From: Streptococcus sanguinis
GTDB lineage: Bacteria > Bacillota > Bacilli > Lactobacillales > Streptococcaceae
Direction of reading: 5' to 3'
Assembly: GCF_003943735.1 (NCBI RefSeq)
Contig: NZ_RJMV01000001.1
Span: 107,552 to 171,551, forward strand
DNA: 64,000 bases
The first letter of the stretch is position 1, and every line of letters starts with the position of its first letter. Below, piece after piece: positions 52,457-62,344 of the stretch. The position numbers were made by a program, and so were the translations under genes. Under the pieces are notes generated by a model. The model was not told the DNA's origin. It did no database searches and worked only from the letters and a program-made list of their open reading frames with translations.

Positions 52457-54727
52457 ATGCTTTGTCAAAATTGTAAAATCAATGAATCTACGATTCACCT
52501 TTATACCAATGTAAATGGCCATAAACAGCAGGTGGATTTGTGCCAAAACTGCTACCAAATCATGAAAACAGACCCCGAACATTCCTTGTTCGGTGGAATT
52601 GCTAATGCCAACAATCACGGAACAGATCCTATCGATGACTTCTTCAATAGCCTCAGCAATTTTCAACAGCCTCAGGAACCAACTACTCCTCCTACCCAAT
52701 CTGGCGGAGCCTATGGAGGCAGTGGCGGCTACGGTTCCAATCCCAGCAAGGGAGGCCAGCCTCAGCCAGCTCCGCAAAAACCAAAAGGTTTGCTGGAAGA
52801 ATATGGTATCAATGTGACTGAATTGGCTCGCCAAGGCGAGATTGATCCTGTTATTGGCCGTGATGAAGAAATCGTCCGTGTCATTGAAATCCTCAACCGC
52901 CGCACCAAAAACAATCCTGTTCTCATAGGAGAGCCAGGAGTCGGAAAAACTGCCGTGGTGGAAGGTCTGGCCCAGAAAATTGTCGATGGTGATGTGCCTC
53001 ATAAACTCCAAGGCAAGGAAGTTATCCGCCTAGACGTTGTCAGCTTAGTACAGGGAACTGGTATCCGTGGCCAATTTGAGGAGAGAATGCAGAAGCTCAT
53101 TGATGAGATTCGTTCTCGTCAGGATGTCATTCTCTTCATTGATGAAATCCATGAAATTGTCGGAGCAGGCTCTGCTGGCGATGGCAATATGGACGCTGGG
53201 AACATCCTCAAACCAGCTCTGGCTCGCGGAGAACTCCAGATGGTCGGAGCAACCACTCTCAATGAATACCGTATCATCGAGAAGGATGCTGCGCTGGAGC
53301 GCCGTATGCAGCCCGTTAAGGTAGACGAGCCGACGGTTGAAGAAACCATTACCATCCTCAAAGGGATTCAGAAAAAATACGAAGACTACCATCATGTCAA
53401 GTACACAGATGCGGCTATTGAAGCTGCTGCCCTTCTCTCCAACCGCTACATCCAAGACCGCTTCCTACCAGACAAGGCTATTGACCTTTTGGATGAGGCT
53501 GGTTCTAAGATGAATCTGACCCTCAACTTCGTTGATCCCAAGGTCATTGACCAACGTCTGATTGAGGCCGAAAACCTCAAGGCTCAGGCAACCCGCGACG
53601 AAGACTTCGAGAAGGCGGCTTACTTCCGCGACCAGATTGCCAAGTACAAGGAACTCCAGCAGACAAGTGTGCTAGACAAGGATACTCCGATTATCAGTGA
53701 GAAAACGATTGAGCACATCGTAGAGCAAAAGACCAATATTCCAGTTGGCGATCTCAAAGAAAAGGAACAGTCTCAGCTGGTCAATCTCGCCAGCGATCTA
53801 AAGGCCCATGTCATCGGTCAAGATGATGCTGTGGATAAGATTGCCAAGGCCATCCGCCGTAACAGAGTCGGACTAGGAAGTCCTAATCGCCCAATCGGCA
53901 GCTTCCTCTTTGTCGGACCAACTGGCGTCGGTAAGACTGAGCTTTCTAAGCAACTAGCCATTGAGCTCTTTGGCTCGGCTGATAGCATGATTCGCTTTGA
54001 TATGAGTGAATACATGGAAAAACACAGCGTGGCCAAGCTGGTCGGTGCCCCTCCGGGCTATGTCGGCTATGATGAAGCTGGTCAATTGACTGAGCGTGTC
54101 CGCCGCAATCCATACTCACTCATTCTGCTGGATGAGGTGGAAAAAGCCCATCCTGATGTTATGCACATGTTCCTGCAGGTTCTAGATGATGGCCGCCTGA
54201 CCGATGGCCAAGGCCGAACTGTCAGCTTCAAGGACACCATTATTATCATGACATCTAATGCTGGAACTGGCAAAGCTGAAGCCAGCGTTGGCTTTGGAGC
54301 AGCGCGTGAAGGCCGCACCAACTCCGTCTTGGGTGAATTGGGCAACTTCTTCAGTCCTGAGTTTATGAACCGCTTTGACGGCATTATCGAATTCCAGGCG
54401 CTCAGCAAGGACAACCTTCTGCAAATCGTCAACCTTATGTTGGACGATGTCAATCAACGTTTGGCAACCAACGACATTCATCTGGATGTTACGGAGAAGG
54501 TCAAGGAAAAATTAGTTGACCTGGGCTACGATCCAAAAATGGGGGCTCGCCCACTGCGCCGTACCATTCAGGACCATATCGAAGATGCTATTACCGACTT
54601 CTATCTGGAAAATCCAAGCGAAAAAGAGCTCAAAGCTATCATGACCAGCAATGGCAAGATTCTCATCAAGTCAGCCAAGAAAACTGAAAGCACTGAGTCG
54701 GTTAATTCATCTCAAGAAGAAAAATAA
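52457..54727 (+). CDS. clpE: ATP-dependent Clp protease ATPase subunit ClpE
   Basis: The 756-residue Hsp100 unfoldase feeds substrates to ClpP. The N-terminal zinc finger has Cys3, Cys6, Cys29 and Cys32, specific for ClpE. A Gly/Pro/Gln linker (about 70-115) follows. The first AAA+ module has GEPGVGKT, a UVR segment lies between modules ([20 protein letters not shown]), and the second has GPTGVGKT. It starts behind AAAGAGGT. The 75-base leader includes a CtsR operator, so heat induction is expected. Confidence 0.98.
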   Translation: MLCQNCKINESTIHLYTNVNGHKQQVDLCQNCYQIMKTDPEHSLFGGIANANNHGTDPIDDFFNSLSNFQQPQEPTTPPTQSGGAYGGSGGYGSNPSKGGQPQPAPQKPKGLLEEYGINVTELARQGEIDPVIGRDEEIVRVIEILNRRTKNNPVLIGEPGVGKTAVVEGLAQKIVDGDVPHKLQGKEVIRLDVVSLVQGTGIRGQFEERMQKLIDEIRSRQDVILFIDEIHEIVGAGSAGDGNMDAGNILKPALARGELQMVGATTLNEYRIIEKDAALERRMQPVKVDEPTVEETITILKGIQKKYEDYHHVKYTDAAIEAAALLSNRYIQDRFLPDKAIDLLDEAGSKMNLTLNFVDPKVIDQRLIEAENLKAQATRDEDFEKAAYFRDQIAKYKELQQTSVLDKDTPIISEKTIEHIVEQKTNIPVGDLKEKEQSQLVNLASDLKAHVIGQDDAVDKIAKAIRRNRVGLGSPNRPIGSFLFVGPTGVGKTELSKQLAIELFGSADSMIRFDMSEYMEKHSVAKLVGAPPGYVGYDEAGQLTERVRRNPYSLILLDEVEKAHPDVMHMFLQVLDDGRLTDGQGRTVSFKDTIIIMTSNAGTGKAEASVGFGAAREGRTNSVLGELGNFFSPEFMNRFDGIIEFQALSKDNLLQIVNLMLDDVNQRLATNDIHLDVTEKVKEKLVDLGYDPKMGARPLRRTIQDHIEDAITDFYLENPSEKELKAIMTSNGKILIKSAKKTESTESVNSSQEEK

Positions 54728-54740
54728 ATGTCGACAAAAT

Positions 54741-54775
54741 AGAGCAGAAAATAGTTAGTTTTCTGCTCTATTTCT
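54741..54775. terminator. Bidirectional terminator between clpE and the GyrI-like gene
   Basis: Stem AGAGCAGAAAA / TTTTCTGCTCT with T-rich flank on the plus strand; the minus side also reads into T residues. Confidence 0.85.
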
Positions 54776-54778
54776 TTA

Positions 54779-55390
54779 TTAATCTTTCTGAACCTTGTAG
54801 CGCAGAATTGTTTTCAGCTTGCTAGGGTCTGTCCGATTCAGATTATTGAGATAGATTTCCCTATGAGTGTTTGAAATCCGTGTCAGCTGGTGACTCTGGC
54901 AAAAGGCATCCATTTTAGCGAAGGATTGAGGTTCTTCGTCAAAAGGTCCTAGGTGCAGCACGGTGACACACGCTCCTTCCGTCATTTCTTCAAAGCGAAT
55001 CTCGTCATAGAGAGGATTAGGCTTTTTGACACGGACTTGTTCCAGAGCCTTTTTCACCATCTCTCCAGTGATAAAGTCCGGCTGCCCAATCATAATAGTA
55101 TAGATCAATTCTTCTTTAATGAGTTCTCCTGCCTGCTCTTTCTGCCAAAGTCCTTCCAAGGGATAGACTGTAAAATCTGTAAATTCTTGCTCGGCCGCTG
55201 TCTTTTTGTAGTTCATCTTGATAGCATAGGCTAAGCTGTACAGAGCACCAACTCGTTCCGAAAAGTCAGCAGCATTAGGATTGCCCTTGCCGTCAATCAT
55301 GATAAAAGACTGGGCAGGAACATCTATGAGACAGGGTTCAGACTTGATTTGATATATTTCTCGATTGGCTTTTCTCCATTCATATTTCAT
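54779..55390 (-). CDS. GyrI-like small-molecule-binding protein
   Basis: The 203-residue protein starts MKYEWRKANREIYQIKSEPC. A GyrI/SOUL-like fold covers most of its length, with FIMIDGKGNPN, ELIYTIMIGQPDFITGE and ACVTVLHLGPFDEEPQSF as family signatures. Members bind or hydrolyse hydrophobic cationic compounds. It lies next to a WYL regulator but is separated by a terminator, so any regulatory tie is inferred from position. Confidence 0.83.
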   Translation of the reverse strand: MKYEWRKANREIYQIKSEPCLIDVPAQSFIMIDGKGNPNAADFSERVGALYSLAYAIKMNYKKTAAEQEFTDFTVYPLEGLWQKEQAGELIKEELIYTIMIGQPDFITGEMVKKALEQVRVKKPNPLYDEIRFEEMTEGACVTVLHLGPFDEEPQSFAKMDAFCQSHQLTRISNTHREIYLNNLNRTDPSKLKTILRYKVQKD

Positions 55391-55426
55391 GAGAGAGCCC
55401 TCCTTTCTTTACTACAAACAGTATAG

Positions 55427-55460
55427 CAAAGAAAAGCTGACAACCTCTGTCAGCTTTTAT
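55427..55460 (-). terminator. Terminator after the WYL regulator gene
   Basis: Minus-strand AAGCTGAC / GTCAGCTT stem, 7-base loop, then TTTCTTT; it includes the stop codon. Confidence 0.75.
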
Positions 55461-56349
55461 AAATATCGGCAATGGCTTTTAACTTTTCTTTGAATTCTTC
55501 CCGTAACCGAGGCGGCTCCAATATTTCAACTCCATCCAAAAAGGATAGCAAGTAGGTATAAAGACTATCGTGACTCGGCAAATGCGTTTGGACATAAAGG
55601 CTCCCATCAGTCTCCTCTATCTCTGCTTCTGAAAACTCCTCGTACACTCGAAAGGCATGCTTCCGGTCAAATTTCAAGAAGACTTTTACGGTATCTCCTA
55701 GCCGCTCTTCAGGACTAAATGTCTCATCCAAGACTCTCTGCTTAAATCGTTCCTCTAACATCTGACAGTCTCTCATTCTGCTGAGTTTAAAAAAGCGCGG
55801 GGCTTGTCTTAAACGACAAAAGCCAGCAACATACCAGTTTTGGCTTTTAAATACTAACTTCAGCGCCTCTATCTTGCGCTGCTCTCTTTCTCCACGCCCA
55901 TTCAAGTAAGAAAACGACAAGACTCTTCTTTGCAAGATCGCCTGCTTAATGGTATCAAACAGTTCTTTCTGATCTGCTTTCTTGCGCCAGTCAGTGAAAT
56001 CCACCTCTAGCCAATAAGTCGCCTGAACTTGAAACAAGGACTGCAGCTTAGCCAAGGTTTCTACTTGCTCGCCATCTGTTAAAATCTGCAAGCCTTGAAG
56101 AGCAGCTAATAACTCATCCCTCTCAGACTCTGAAAACAAGGCCTTGTCTAAGACAAAATCCTTCATCAGAAAAATGCCCCCGCCCTTGCCTGGGCTGCAA
56201 TAGATAGGGATTCCTGCCAAACTCAGCTTGTCTACATCTCGATAGATGGTCCGAATAGATACTTCAAATAGTGAGGCTAATTCGGGAGCTGTTGTGCGGC
56301 CTTGCTCTAAAAGAAGATATAAGATTTTAAAAAGTCTGCTTTCTGTCAT
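55450..56349 (-). CDS. HTH/WYL-domain transcriptional regulator (YafY type)
   Basis: The 299-residue protein has an N-terminal DeoR-like helix-turn-helix (TTAPELASLFEVSIRTIYRDV, about 18-38). A WYL domain (about 135-210, VLSFSYLNGRGEREQRKIEALKLVFKSQNWYVAGFC) and a WCX-like C-terminus follow. WYL domains sense ligands or nucleic acids. The probable target is the GyrI-like gene or itself. No operator was identified. Confidence 0.9.
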   Translation of the reverse strand: MTESRLFKILYLLLEQGRTTAPELASLFEVSIRTIYRDVDKLSLAGIPIYCSPGKGGGIFLMKDFVLDKALFSESERDELLAALQGLQILTDGEQVETLAKLQSLFQVQATYWLEVDFTDWRKKADQKELFDTIKQAILQRRVLSFSYLNGRGEREQRKIEALKLVFKSQNWYVAGFCRLRQAPRFFKLSRMRDCQMLEERFKQRVLDETFSPEERLGDTVKVFLKFDRKHAFRVYEEFSEAEIEETDGSLYVQTHLPSHDSLYTYLLSFLDGVEILEPPRLREEFKEKLKAIADIYKS

Positions 56350-56509
56350 AAAACCACCTCGCTACTATTATAACAATTTCTTCTATAAATGTTTTACCAT
56401 TCCCATAAAGAAGATTTTTTTAAACGGTCGGAGGAAAGAATTTATAATTTGAAGAACATCTCTTTAAACGACTATCATTCTTTTTCTGTCCAATAAACTG
56501 AGTAAATTC

Positions 56510-56538
56510 TTGACAGCTGGTCCTTAGTCCATTATGAT
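56510..56538 (+). promoter_or_regulatory. Promoter of the Nudix gene at 56574
   Basis: TTGACA (56510-56515), 17 bases, TATGAT (56533-56538). The region 56350-56509 contains no other gene. Confidence 0.8.
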
Positions 56539-56573
56539 AGATAGTAAACTGACTAGAGATTGAGGATATTAGA

Positions 56574-57023
56574 ATGACAAATCCAACCTTTGGTGAAAAG
56601 GAAGCAAATGTAGAATATGTGACCCGCTACGGAGTCTATGCCGTTATCCCAGACGAAAAGAAAGAAAAGATTATTTTGGTCCAGGCGCCTAATGGGGCTT
56701 GGTTTCTGCCCGGTGGAGAGATTGAAGAGGGGGAAAACCATCAGACTGCCCTTGAACGCGAGCTGATGGAAGAACTTGGATTCACAGCCCAGCTTGGACG
56801 CTATCTTGGACAAGCTGATGAATATTTTTACTCTCGCCATCGCGACACCCATTTCTACAACCCGGCCTACCTGTATCAGGTCACCTCTTTCCAAGAAGTC
56901 CAAAAACCGCTGGAAGATTTCAACCAGCTTGCCTGGTTCCCAGTCGAAGAAGCTATTGAAACACTAAAACGCGGCAGCCATAAATGGGGTATCCAAGCCT
57001 GGAAAAATACACTTAAAGCTTAA
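56574..57023 (+). CDS. Nudix hydrolase
   Basis: The 149-residue single-domain enzyme starts behind TTGAGGATA. The Nudix box GGEIEEGENHQTALERELMEELGF (residues about 48-71, G-x5-E-x7-RE-x2-EE-x-G with Leu at one variable place) is complete. Substrate is not predictable; MutT-like oxidised nucleotides are one possibility. It has its own promoter, and the DUF1827 gene follows with a second promoter. Confidence 0.88.
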   Translation: MTNPTFGEKEANVEYVTRYGVYAVIPDEKKEKIILVQAPNGAWFLPGGEIEEGENHQTALERELMEELGFTAQLGRYLGQADEYFYSRHRDTHFYNPAYLYQVTSFQEVQKPLEDFNQLAWFPVEEAIETLKRGSHKWGIQAWKNTLKA

Positions 57024-57031
57024 AGAAATCA

Positions 57032-57060
57032 TTCACAATTTATAGCAAACATGTTATAAT
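57032..57060 (+). promoter_or_regulatory. Promoter of the DUF1827 gene
   Basis: TTCACA (57032-57037), 17 bases, TATAAT (57055-57060). Confidence 0.75.
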
Positions 57061-57090
57061 AATAGCAGGTATAAAGCAGGAGGAAATCGT

Positions 57091-57393
57091 ATGAAGCTTA
57101 TTAATACAACAAACAGTCATGCTGACCTTGTCAAAAGCCAATTGGAAAGCACCGATGCGATATTAGTCGAAGTTTATTCTGCTGGAAACAGCGATGTTGT
57201 TTTTACACAAGCTCCTCTTCACTATGAAATTTTGATTTCAAACATGCACCGTGCTGTACGCGAACAGGAAATCGAAAAAATCAGAGAATTTTTCTTGAAG
57301 AGAAAAATTGATGCAAATGCTATTGATAAAGCTGCTATCCGAACGATTTACGCTAATAATCTAATCGAAATTTCCATTCCTGTTAAACAGTAA
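57091..57393 (+). CDS. DUF1827 family protein
   Basis: The 100-residue soluble protein starts MKLINTTNSHADLVKSQLES behind AGGAGG. It matches the streptococcal/enterococcal DUF1827 family over its full length, including the central FTQAPLHYEILISNMHRAVRE. No function is known. Confidence 0.85.
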   Translation: MKLINTTNSHADLVKSQLESTDAILVEVYSAGNSDVVFTQAPLHYEILISNMHRAVREQEIEKIREFFLKRKIDANAIDKAAIRTIYANNLIEISIPVKQ

Positions 57394-57420
57394 AAACTAA
57401 GGCCTGGCCTTAGTTTTTTT
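57392..57420. terminator. Bidirectional terminator between DUF1827 and GNAT genes
   Basis: Stem AAACTAAGGCC / GGCCTTAGTTT with a single-base centre and T7 on the plus strand; it overlaps both stop codons. Such a tight loop must open a few pairs. Confidence 0.85.
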
Positions 57421-57853
57421 ATTGTTTATAGATCATGGTAATGTGAGGTGTCGATTCAAAAATAAAGGGTTGACCAACTGCCTTGAAGCCATACTTTTCA
57501 TAGAGAGCAGCCACCTGATCCTGAGCCTCTATTTCAATTTCCTTTCCTGGCCATTTTTCAGCACATAATTGCAAGATTTCTCTAATAAGCTGTCCTCCTA
57601 ATCCCTGTCCTCGTACAGACTGAGCTGTGACTACTCGACCAAAGACTAAATGCTCTCCCTCTTCAAAGACCCGAGCATAAGCATCAATTTCCCCTTGTTT
57701 ATTAGCATGGTAAACATGCACTGCTTCTAGGTCCTTCTCATCCAGTTCATGATAAATGCGCTCCTGCTCCACCACAAAGGTGTCAATGCGCAATTTTAAG
57801 ATTTGATAAAATTCTATCGGGTTCAGCTCTGTTAATTTTTTCCTAGACCACAT
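57419..57853 (-). CDS. GNAT family N-acetyltransferase (ElaA type)
   Basis: The 144-residue protein starts at MWSRKKLTELNPIEFYQILKL behind AAAGGAAAC. ElaA features are LRIDTFVVEQERIYHELDEKD, GRVVTAQSVRGQGLGGQLI (the acetyl-CoA loop Q/RxxGxG/A) and LYEKYGFKAVG. Acceptor unknown. It is divergent from the MarR gene with 61 bases between, so the MarR operator may control it too. Confidence 0.9.
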   Translation of the reverse strand: MWSRKKLTELNPIEFYQILKLRIDTFVVEQERIYHELDEKDLEAVHVYHANKQGEIDAYARVFEEGEHLVFGRVVTAQSVRGQGLGGQLIREILQLCAEKWPGKEIEIEAQDQVAALYEKYGFKAVGQPFIFESTPHITMIYKQ

Positions 57854-57855
57854 AC

Positions 57856-57900
57856 TTGTTTCCTTTATCTTTTTAATGTATAATAAGTGCAAATGCAACT
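57856..57900 (+). promoter_or_regulatory. marR promoter with overlapping inverted repeat
   Basis: TTGTTT (57856-57861), 17 bases, TATAAT (57879-57884). AGTGCAAATGCAACT (57886-57900) covers the start point and is an imperfect palindrome, placed for autorepression. Confidence 0.65.
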
Positions 57901-57914
57901 ATCGAGGAGTTCCT

Positions 57915-58331
57915 ATGGATTACCGTCAACTTTTCCGGAAAATGGGATTTATTTCCAGACAAGCCATGATGAAAATGAATCAGAAAGCCAGTAACTACGG
58001 CCTAGACAATAATTTATTTCTACTGCTCATTCGTATTGTCGAAAATGAAGGTCTCAGCCAATCACAACTGGCAGAGCTGGTGCAGATTGACAAGACTACC
58101 CTCAGCCGATCCCTAGGAAAGCTGGAAGATAGGGGCTTGATTATCAAAAAGACCAAAGCTCAAAATAAGAAGTTCAAAGAGCTCTATCCTAGCAATCAGG
58201 CTCTCAAACTCTACGACCAGCTGATTGGCTTTGAAAATACCTATGCCAGTCAGGCTCTGCAGCAACTGACTTCCTCTGAGCTCTTTCAGCTCCAAAATAT
58301 TCTAGCTAAAATAGACACTCCTAAGGTATAA
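57915..58331 (+). CDS. MarR family transcriptional regulator
   Basis: The 138-residue winged-helix protein starts at MDYRQLFRKMGFISRQ behind GAGGAG. The recognition segment is LSQSQLAELVQIDKTTLSRSLGKLEDRGLI (about 50-79), with the wing KKTKAQNKKFKELYPS. It probably represses itself and perhaps the divergent acetyltransferase gene. The ligand is unknown. Confidence 0.9.
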   Translation: MDYRQLFRKMGFISRQAMMKMNQKASNYGLDNNLFLLLIRIVENEGLSQSQLAELVQIDKTTLSRSLGKLEDRGLIIKKTKAQNKKFKELYPSNQALKLYDQLIGFENTYASQALQQLTSSELFQLQNILAKIDTPKV

Positions 58332-58340
58332 CTAGTATAA

Positions 58341-58378
58341 CAGAAAATAGTTGCAAACGCAACTGTTTCTTTCTTCTA
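58341..58378 (+). terminator. Terminator after marR
   Basis: GAAAATAGTTGC pairs with GCAACTGTTTC across AAAC, then TTTCTTC. The stem core AGTTGC / GCAACT resembles half of the promoter repeat at 57886. Confidence 0.65.
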
Positions 58379-58414
58379 ATCTAGCTCCAAACCAAAACAT
58401 CCTCAAATCTATCT

Positions 58415-58456
58415 AAAAAAATGGCTCGCCATTAAAGGGCAAAGCCATTTTTTATT
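58415..58456 (-). terminator. Terminator after ileS
   Basis: Minus-strand AAAATGGCT / AGCCATTTT stem with a 16-base loop, followed by T7. Confidence 0.75.
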
Positions 58457-58464
58457 TTGGAAAC

Positions 58465-61257
58465 TTACTTGCTCTCAAAGCCTTCTGCAACTGCTTCCGA
58501 AAAGTTTTCTTCTAAAATTTCTGCACAGTGGTCACAGACAAAGGCTTGATAACTGCGCTCTTTAACTGTTGTGTCAATGCGGCGGCAGCGATCACAGACT
58601 TGCCCCTGCGCATGCTCTACGACAAAAGCTACATCTTCAAAGACTAGAGCGCCTTCTGGAGCAGGTCCTTCAGCAATCGTTAATTGTGAAACGATAAGAA
58701 GCTGAGCCACATCGCTGTTGACCGCTTCCAGCAAGGTCTTGATGACTTCATTCGGATAGACAGTCAGGTGTGCTTCCAACGATTTCCCGATAACCTTCTC
58801 ATTGCGGGCTTCTTCCAAGGCTTTCTGAGCCTGACTGCGGAAGTCCATAAAGGCAGACCAAGTGTCCAAGATTTCTTCTTGATTTGGGAAAGTCTGAGCT
58901 TCTGGCAATTCGGATAACTGAACAAATTCTTCCTCTTCGTGTTCTAGGTAAGACCAGATTTCTTCTGCTGTGTGTGGCAGAATCGGCGTCAACAGCTTGG
59001 TAATCTTGACCAAAATGTCATAGAAAACAGTCTGCATCTGACGACGTTCCAATGATTTAGCTGCTTCGATATAGACGACATCTTTGGCAAAATCCAGATA
59101 GAAAGCAGACAAGTCAACGGTCACAAAGTTGACAATCGCTTTATAAATTGTCAGAAACTCAAAGTCTGCGTAAGCCTTGCGAATAGTGTCTACTAATTGA
59201 TTGAAGCGGATAGTCATGTATTTATCAACGGAGCGAAGCTCTTCGTAAGCTACAGCATCCTCAACTGGATTAAAGTCAGAGGTATTAGCAATCAAGAAAC
59301 GCAAGGTATTCCGAATCTTACGGTAGGTTTCAGAAACTTGGCTCAAGATATCCATGGAGATACGAACGTCATTGCTGGAGTCGACACTGGTTACCCAAAG
59401 ACGCAAGATTTCCGCACCAAATTGTTTTTCCACGTCACTTGGAGCAATGGTATTTCCAAGGGATTTAGACATCTTTTCACCCTTACCATCTAGAGCAAAT
59501 CCTTGTGACAAGATTTGTTTGTAAGGGGCCACGCCATGGTTGGCAACTGATGTGATAAGAGATGAGTTGAACCAACCACGGTATTGGTCTGAACCTTCTA
59601 GATAAAGATCAGCTGGGTAAGTCAATTCCGGACGGTTGACCACTACACCATTCCATGATGAACCTGAGTCAAACCAAACGTCCATGATATCCGTTTCCTT
59701 GGTAAATTCGCCATTTGGAGAACCTGGATGAGTAAATCCTTCTGGTAAGAGGTCTTTTGCTTCACGCTTCCACCAGACGATAGAGCCGTGCTCCTCAAAG
59801 AGCTGAGCCACGTGTTCGATGGTTTCTGCTGTCATGATTGGTGTTCCGTCTTCGGCATAGAAGATTGGAAGTGGAACTCCCCAAGCTCGCTGACGAGAGA
59901 TAACCCAGTCACCACGGTCACGAATCATATTGTAGAGGCGTACTTTCCCCCATTCAGAATGGAATTTAACCTTGTCAATTTCGTCCAAAATTTCTTGACG
60001 GAATTTAGATACAGAGGCAAACCACTGCGGTACTGCCCGCCAGATGATTGGCTTCTTAGTACGCCAGTCAAATGGATAAGAGTGAGAAATTTCTTCCTGA
60101 GCAAGGAGCAAATCACCAAGCTTTTCAATAACCGTCGGCACAACCTTATCATAGAACTGTCCTTCAAAGTCAGGACCAGCATTTTCCATCATAATACCAC
60201 GCTCATTAACAGTGACAAATACTTCCAAGCCATTAGCTACACCGACATTATAGTCGTCCTCACCAAAACCAGGCGCTGTATGGACAATACCAGTACCAGA
60301 GTCAGTCGTAACGTGGTCACCCAGGATAACAAGTTCATCTACAGCGGTATCCCATGGGTGAACTGTCACGATGTGGTTTAATTCTTGACCACGGTAGGTA
60401 GCCAAAACTTGAACATCAGCCCAGCCAAATTTCTCAGACAAGCTGTTCAATAATTCAGACGCTACAATAAACTTGCGACTTTCACCCGCAGGCTGGGCCA
60501 AAACATAGTCAATATCTGCTCCAACTGTCAAACCACGGGAAGCTGTAATGGTAAATGGAGTTGTTGTCCATACAACGATGTAAGTATCTGTGTCCAATAC
60601 TCCTTTACCCTCTTTGACGCGGTTAGCATAGTAGAGAGAGGTGGAAACCAAATCATGGTATTCAATTTCTGCTTCAGCCAAAGCTGACTCAGAAGACCAA
60701 GACCAGTAAACTGGCTTAGCGCCACGGTAGATGTAGCCTTTCTTAGCCATTTCGCCAAAGACACGAATCTGAGCCGCTTCATAATCAGAAGTCAAAGTAA
60801 CATAAGGATTATCCCAGTCACCAGAAACACCCAAACGCTTGAAGTCCTCTTTTTGCTTTTCGACTTGGCTAAGCGCATAGTCCCGACACATGTTGAGATA
60901 TTCTACCAAGTCCAACTCTTTGCGCTTAACGCCTTGTTTTGCCAATACCTGCTCAATCGGAAGACCATGCGTATCCCATCCTGGAATGTAAGGCGCATAG
61001 TAACCAGCCATAGACTTTGAGCGAACAATGATATCTTTGGAAATCTTGTTCATAGCATGGCCGACGTGAATATTCCCGTTAGCATAAGGAGGGCCATCAT
61101 GCAGGATAAAGTGCGGCTTGCCTTCATTCAGCTCCTGACGGCGTTGATAAAGCTTAGCTTGATCCCATTCCTTTTGCCAGATTGGCTCCTTATTTGGAAG
61201 ACCGGCCCGCATAGGAAAAGCAGTTTTCCCAAGATTAAGTGTTTCTTTCAGTTTCAT
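58465..61257 (-). CDS. ileS: Isoleucine--tRNA ligase
   Basis: The 930-residue class I synthetase charges tRNA(Ile). The HIGH-type motif is [10 protein letters not shown] (about 61-70) and KMSKS lies in [10 protein letters not shown] (about 594). The CP1 editing domain has the [13 protein letters not shown] region. The C-terminal zinc finger is [24 protein letters not shown] (about residues 890-915), typical of the IleS1 class. It is controlled by the T-box leader upstream and follows divIVA. Confidence 0.98.
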   Translation of the reverse strand: MKLKETLNLGKTAFPMRAGLPNKEPIWQKEWDQAKLYQRRQELNEGKPHFILHDGPPYANGNIHVGHAMNKISKDIIVRSKSMAGYYAPYIPGWDTHGLPIEQVLAKQGVKRKELDLVEYLNMCRDYALSQVEKQKEDFKRLGVSGDWDNPYVTLTSDYEAAQIRVFGEMAKKGYIYRGAKPVYWSWSSESALAEAEIEYHDLVSTSLYYANRVKEGKGVLDTDTYIVVWTTTPFTITASRGLTVGADIDYVLAQPAGESRKFIVASELLNSLSEKFGWADVQVLATYRGQELNHIVTVHPWDTAVDELVILGDHVTTDSGTGIVHTAPGFGEDDYNVGVANGLEVFVTVNERGIMMENAGPDFEGQFYDKVVPTVIEKLGDLLLAQEEISHSYPFDWRTKKPIIWRAVPQWFASVSKFRQEILDEIDKVKFHSEWGKVRLYNMIRDRGDWVISRQRAWGVPLPIFYAEDGTPIMTAETIEHVAQLFEEHGSIVWWKREAKDLLPEGFTHPGSPNGEFTKETDIMDVWFDSGSSWNGVVVNRPELTYPADLYLEGSDQYRGWFNSSLITSVANHGVAPYKQILSQGFALDGKGEKMSKSLGNTIAPSDVEKQFGAEILRLWVTSVDSSNDVRISMDILSQVSETYRKIRNTLRFLIANTSDFNPVEDAVAYEELRSVDKYMTIRFNQLVDTIRKAYADFEFLTIYKAIVNFVTVDLSAFYLDFAKDVVYIEAAKSLERRQMQTVFYDILVKITKLLTPILPHTAEEIWSYLEHEEEEFVQLSELPEAQTFPNQEEILDTWSAFMDFRSQAQKALEEARNEKVIGKSLEAHLTVYPNEVIKTLLEAVNSDVAQLLIVSQLTIAEGPAPEGALVFEDVAFVVEHAQGQVCDRCRRIDTTVKERSYQAFVCDHCAEILEENFSEAVAEGFESK

Positions 61258-61285
61258 TCTATTCCTCTTTATTTTTAAAATTACA

Positions 61286-61497
61286 AATTAAAAACCGCAA
61301 ACTTCTCCAAAAAGGACGAAAATTCGCGGTACCACCTTTGTTTAGGCAAGAGAATAGCATGATGCTCCTCTTGCCCCTCTTTGTCCGTAACGTGGACTGC
61401 CGTCTCATCCTACTGATTTCAGACGAAAGTTCTGTAAAATGATAGCCCAAGCAAGATGGACTGCAGATCTCTCACCATCATCTGCTCGCTGAAAGTA
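61286..61497 (-). promoter_or_regulatory. T-box riboswitch (isoleucine) of ileS
   Basis: The minus strand carries the T-box core AAAGGTGGTACCGCG (61339-61325), which pairs with the uncharged tRNA end. The terminator CCGCGAA / TTTGCGG with a T5 tail (61288-61331) follows. Upstream, stem I includes ATGGTGAGAG (61479-61470) and a specifier region GGGCTATCATT with ATC, an Ile codon, at 61443-61441. The promoter is probably TTGTAA-17-AATACT around 61500-61530. Low charged tRNA(Ile) should permit readthrough into ileS. Confidence 0.92.
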
Positions 61498-61540
61498 TTT
61501 TGCTTGGTCTGTGTTTTTACAATCTTAGCTTCTTTAAAAA

Positions 61541-62335
61541 TTATAAAATATTTACTGGAACTTTTTGTTCCCCATTTGTATCATCATCGTGATGGTCAGC
61601 TTCTGAGTTTTCCTCAGCTGCGTGAGCTTCTATATCTTCATCGCTAAGCGGAGAAAAAGCTTGAGTCGCAGCTAATTCACGGTTAGCAGCTTCAATGCGC
61701 TCTTGCAACTCAGCCATTTCCTCTGGAGAAAATTGACGAGTAACATCCACTTCTTCCTCGCGGATAACTGCCTCTTCTCCCAGTACTTCAGATACAACTT
61801 CCTTGAAAGCTTCATCGCTGGTCTGCAGATAAGTAGCTGTCGGACGAAGGATTTCTTCCCATTCAGACGAATCCACAATGCTGAGTTGGCTCTCAATGGT
61901 TGATTTCAAACGTTGATGGAAGACACGTGTTTTGTTTTTCAGTTCTTCTGTTTCAATGGCTACTTTCTTAGCATTGTCAGCCGCCTGACGCAAAATTTCA
62001 TCAGCCTTGTACTTAGCTCCATCCAATAAATGCTGCGCATCCTGCTCTGCCTGACGAACAATATTTGTAGATCGCTCATTGGCAGCAACCTTAACGCGCT
62101 CAGCCGTATCTTGAGCAATCAAAACAGACTGGCTGAGAGAGTCTTTCATCTCATCAAAATATGTCAGACGCTCTTCAAGATTGCGAATTTTTGCTTCTTT
62201 TTCGTGGTTTTCACGAACCAAGTCCTCATAATCGCGGACAACGATGTCAAGGAATTCATCTACCTCTTCAACATCATAGCCTCTAAACTTGGTTCCAAAG
62301 GATTTATCTTTAATTTCTAATGCTGTAAGTGTCAT
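61541..62335 (-). CDS. divIVA: Cell division protein DivIVA
   Basis: The 264-residue polar scaffold begins MTLTALEIKDKSFGTKFRGYD, the membrane-binding N-domain with FRGYDVEEVDEFLD. Coiled coils span about 30-170, and an acidic tail rich in Glu, Asp and His (about 200-264) follows. It recruits division and pole proteins by sensing negative curvature. It follows ylmH by 9 bases. The T-box region begins just beyond its stop. Confidence 0.97.
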   Translation of the reverse strand: MTLTALEIKDKSFGTKFRGYDVEEVDEFLDIVVRDYEDLVRENHEKEAKIRNLEERLTYFDEMKDSLSQSVLIAQDTAERVKVAANERSTNIVRQAEQDAQHLLDGAKYKADEILRQAADNAKKVAIETEELKNKTRVFHQRLKSTIESQLSIVDSSEWEEILRPTATYLQTSDEAFKEVVSEVLGEEAVIREEEVDVTRQFSPEEMAELQERIEAANRELAATQAFSPLSDEDIEAHAAEENSEADHHDDDTNGEQKVPVNIL

Positions 62336-62344
62336 AGTTCCTCC

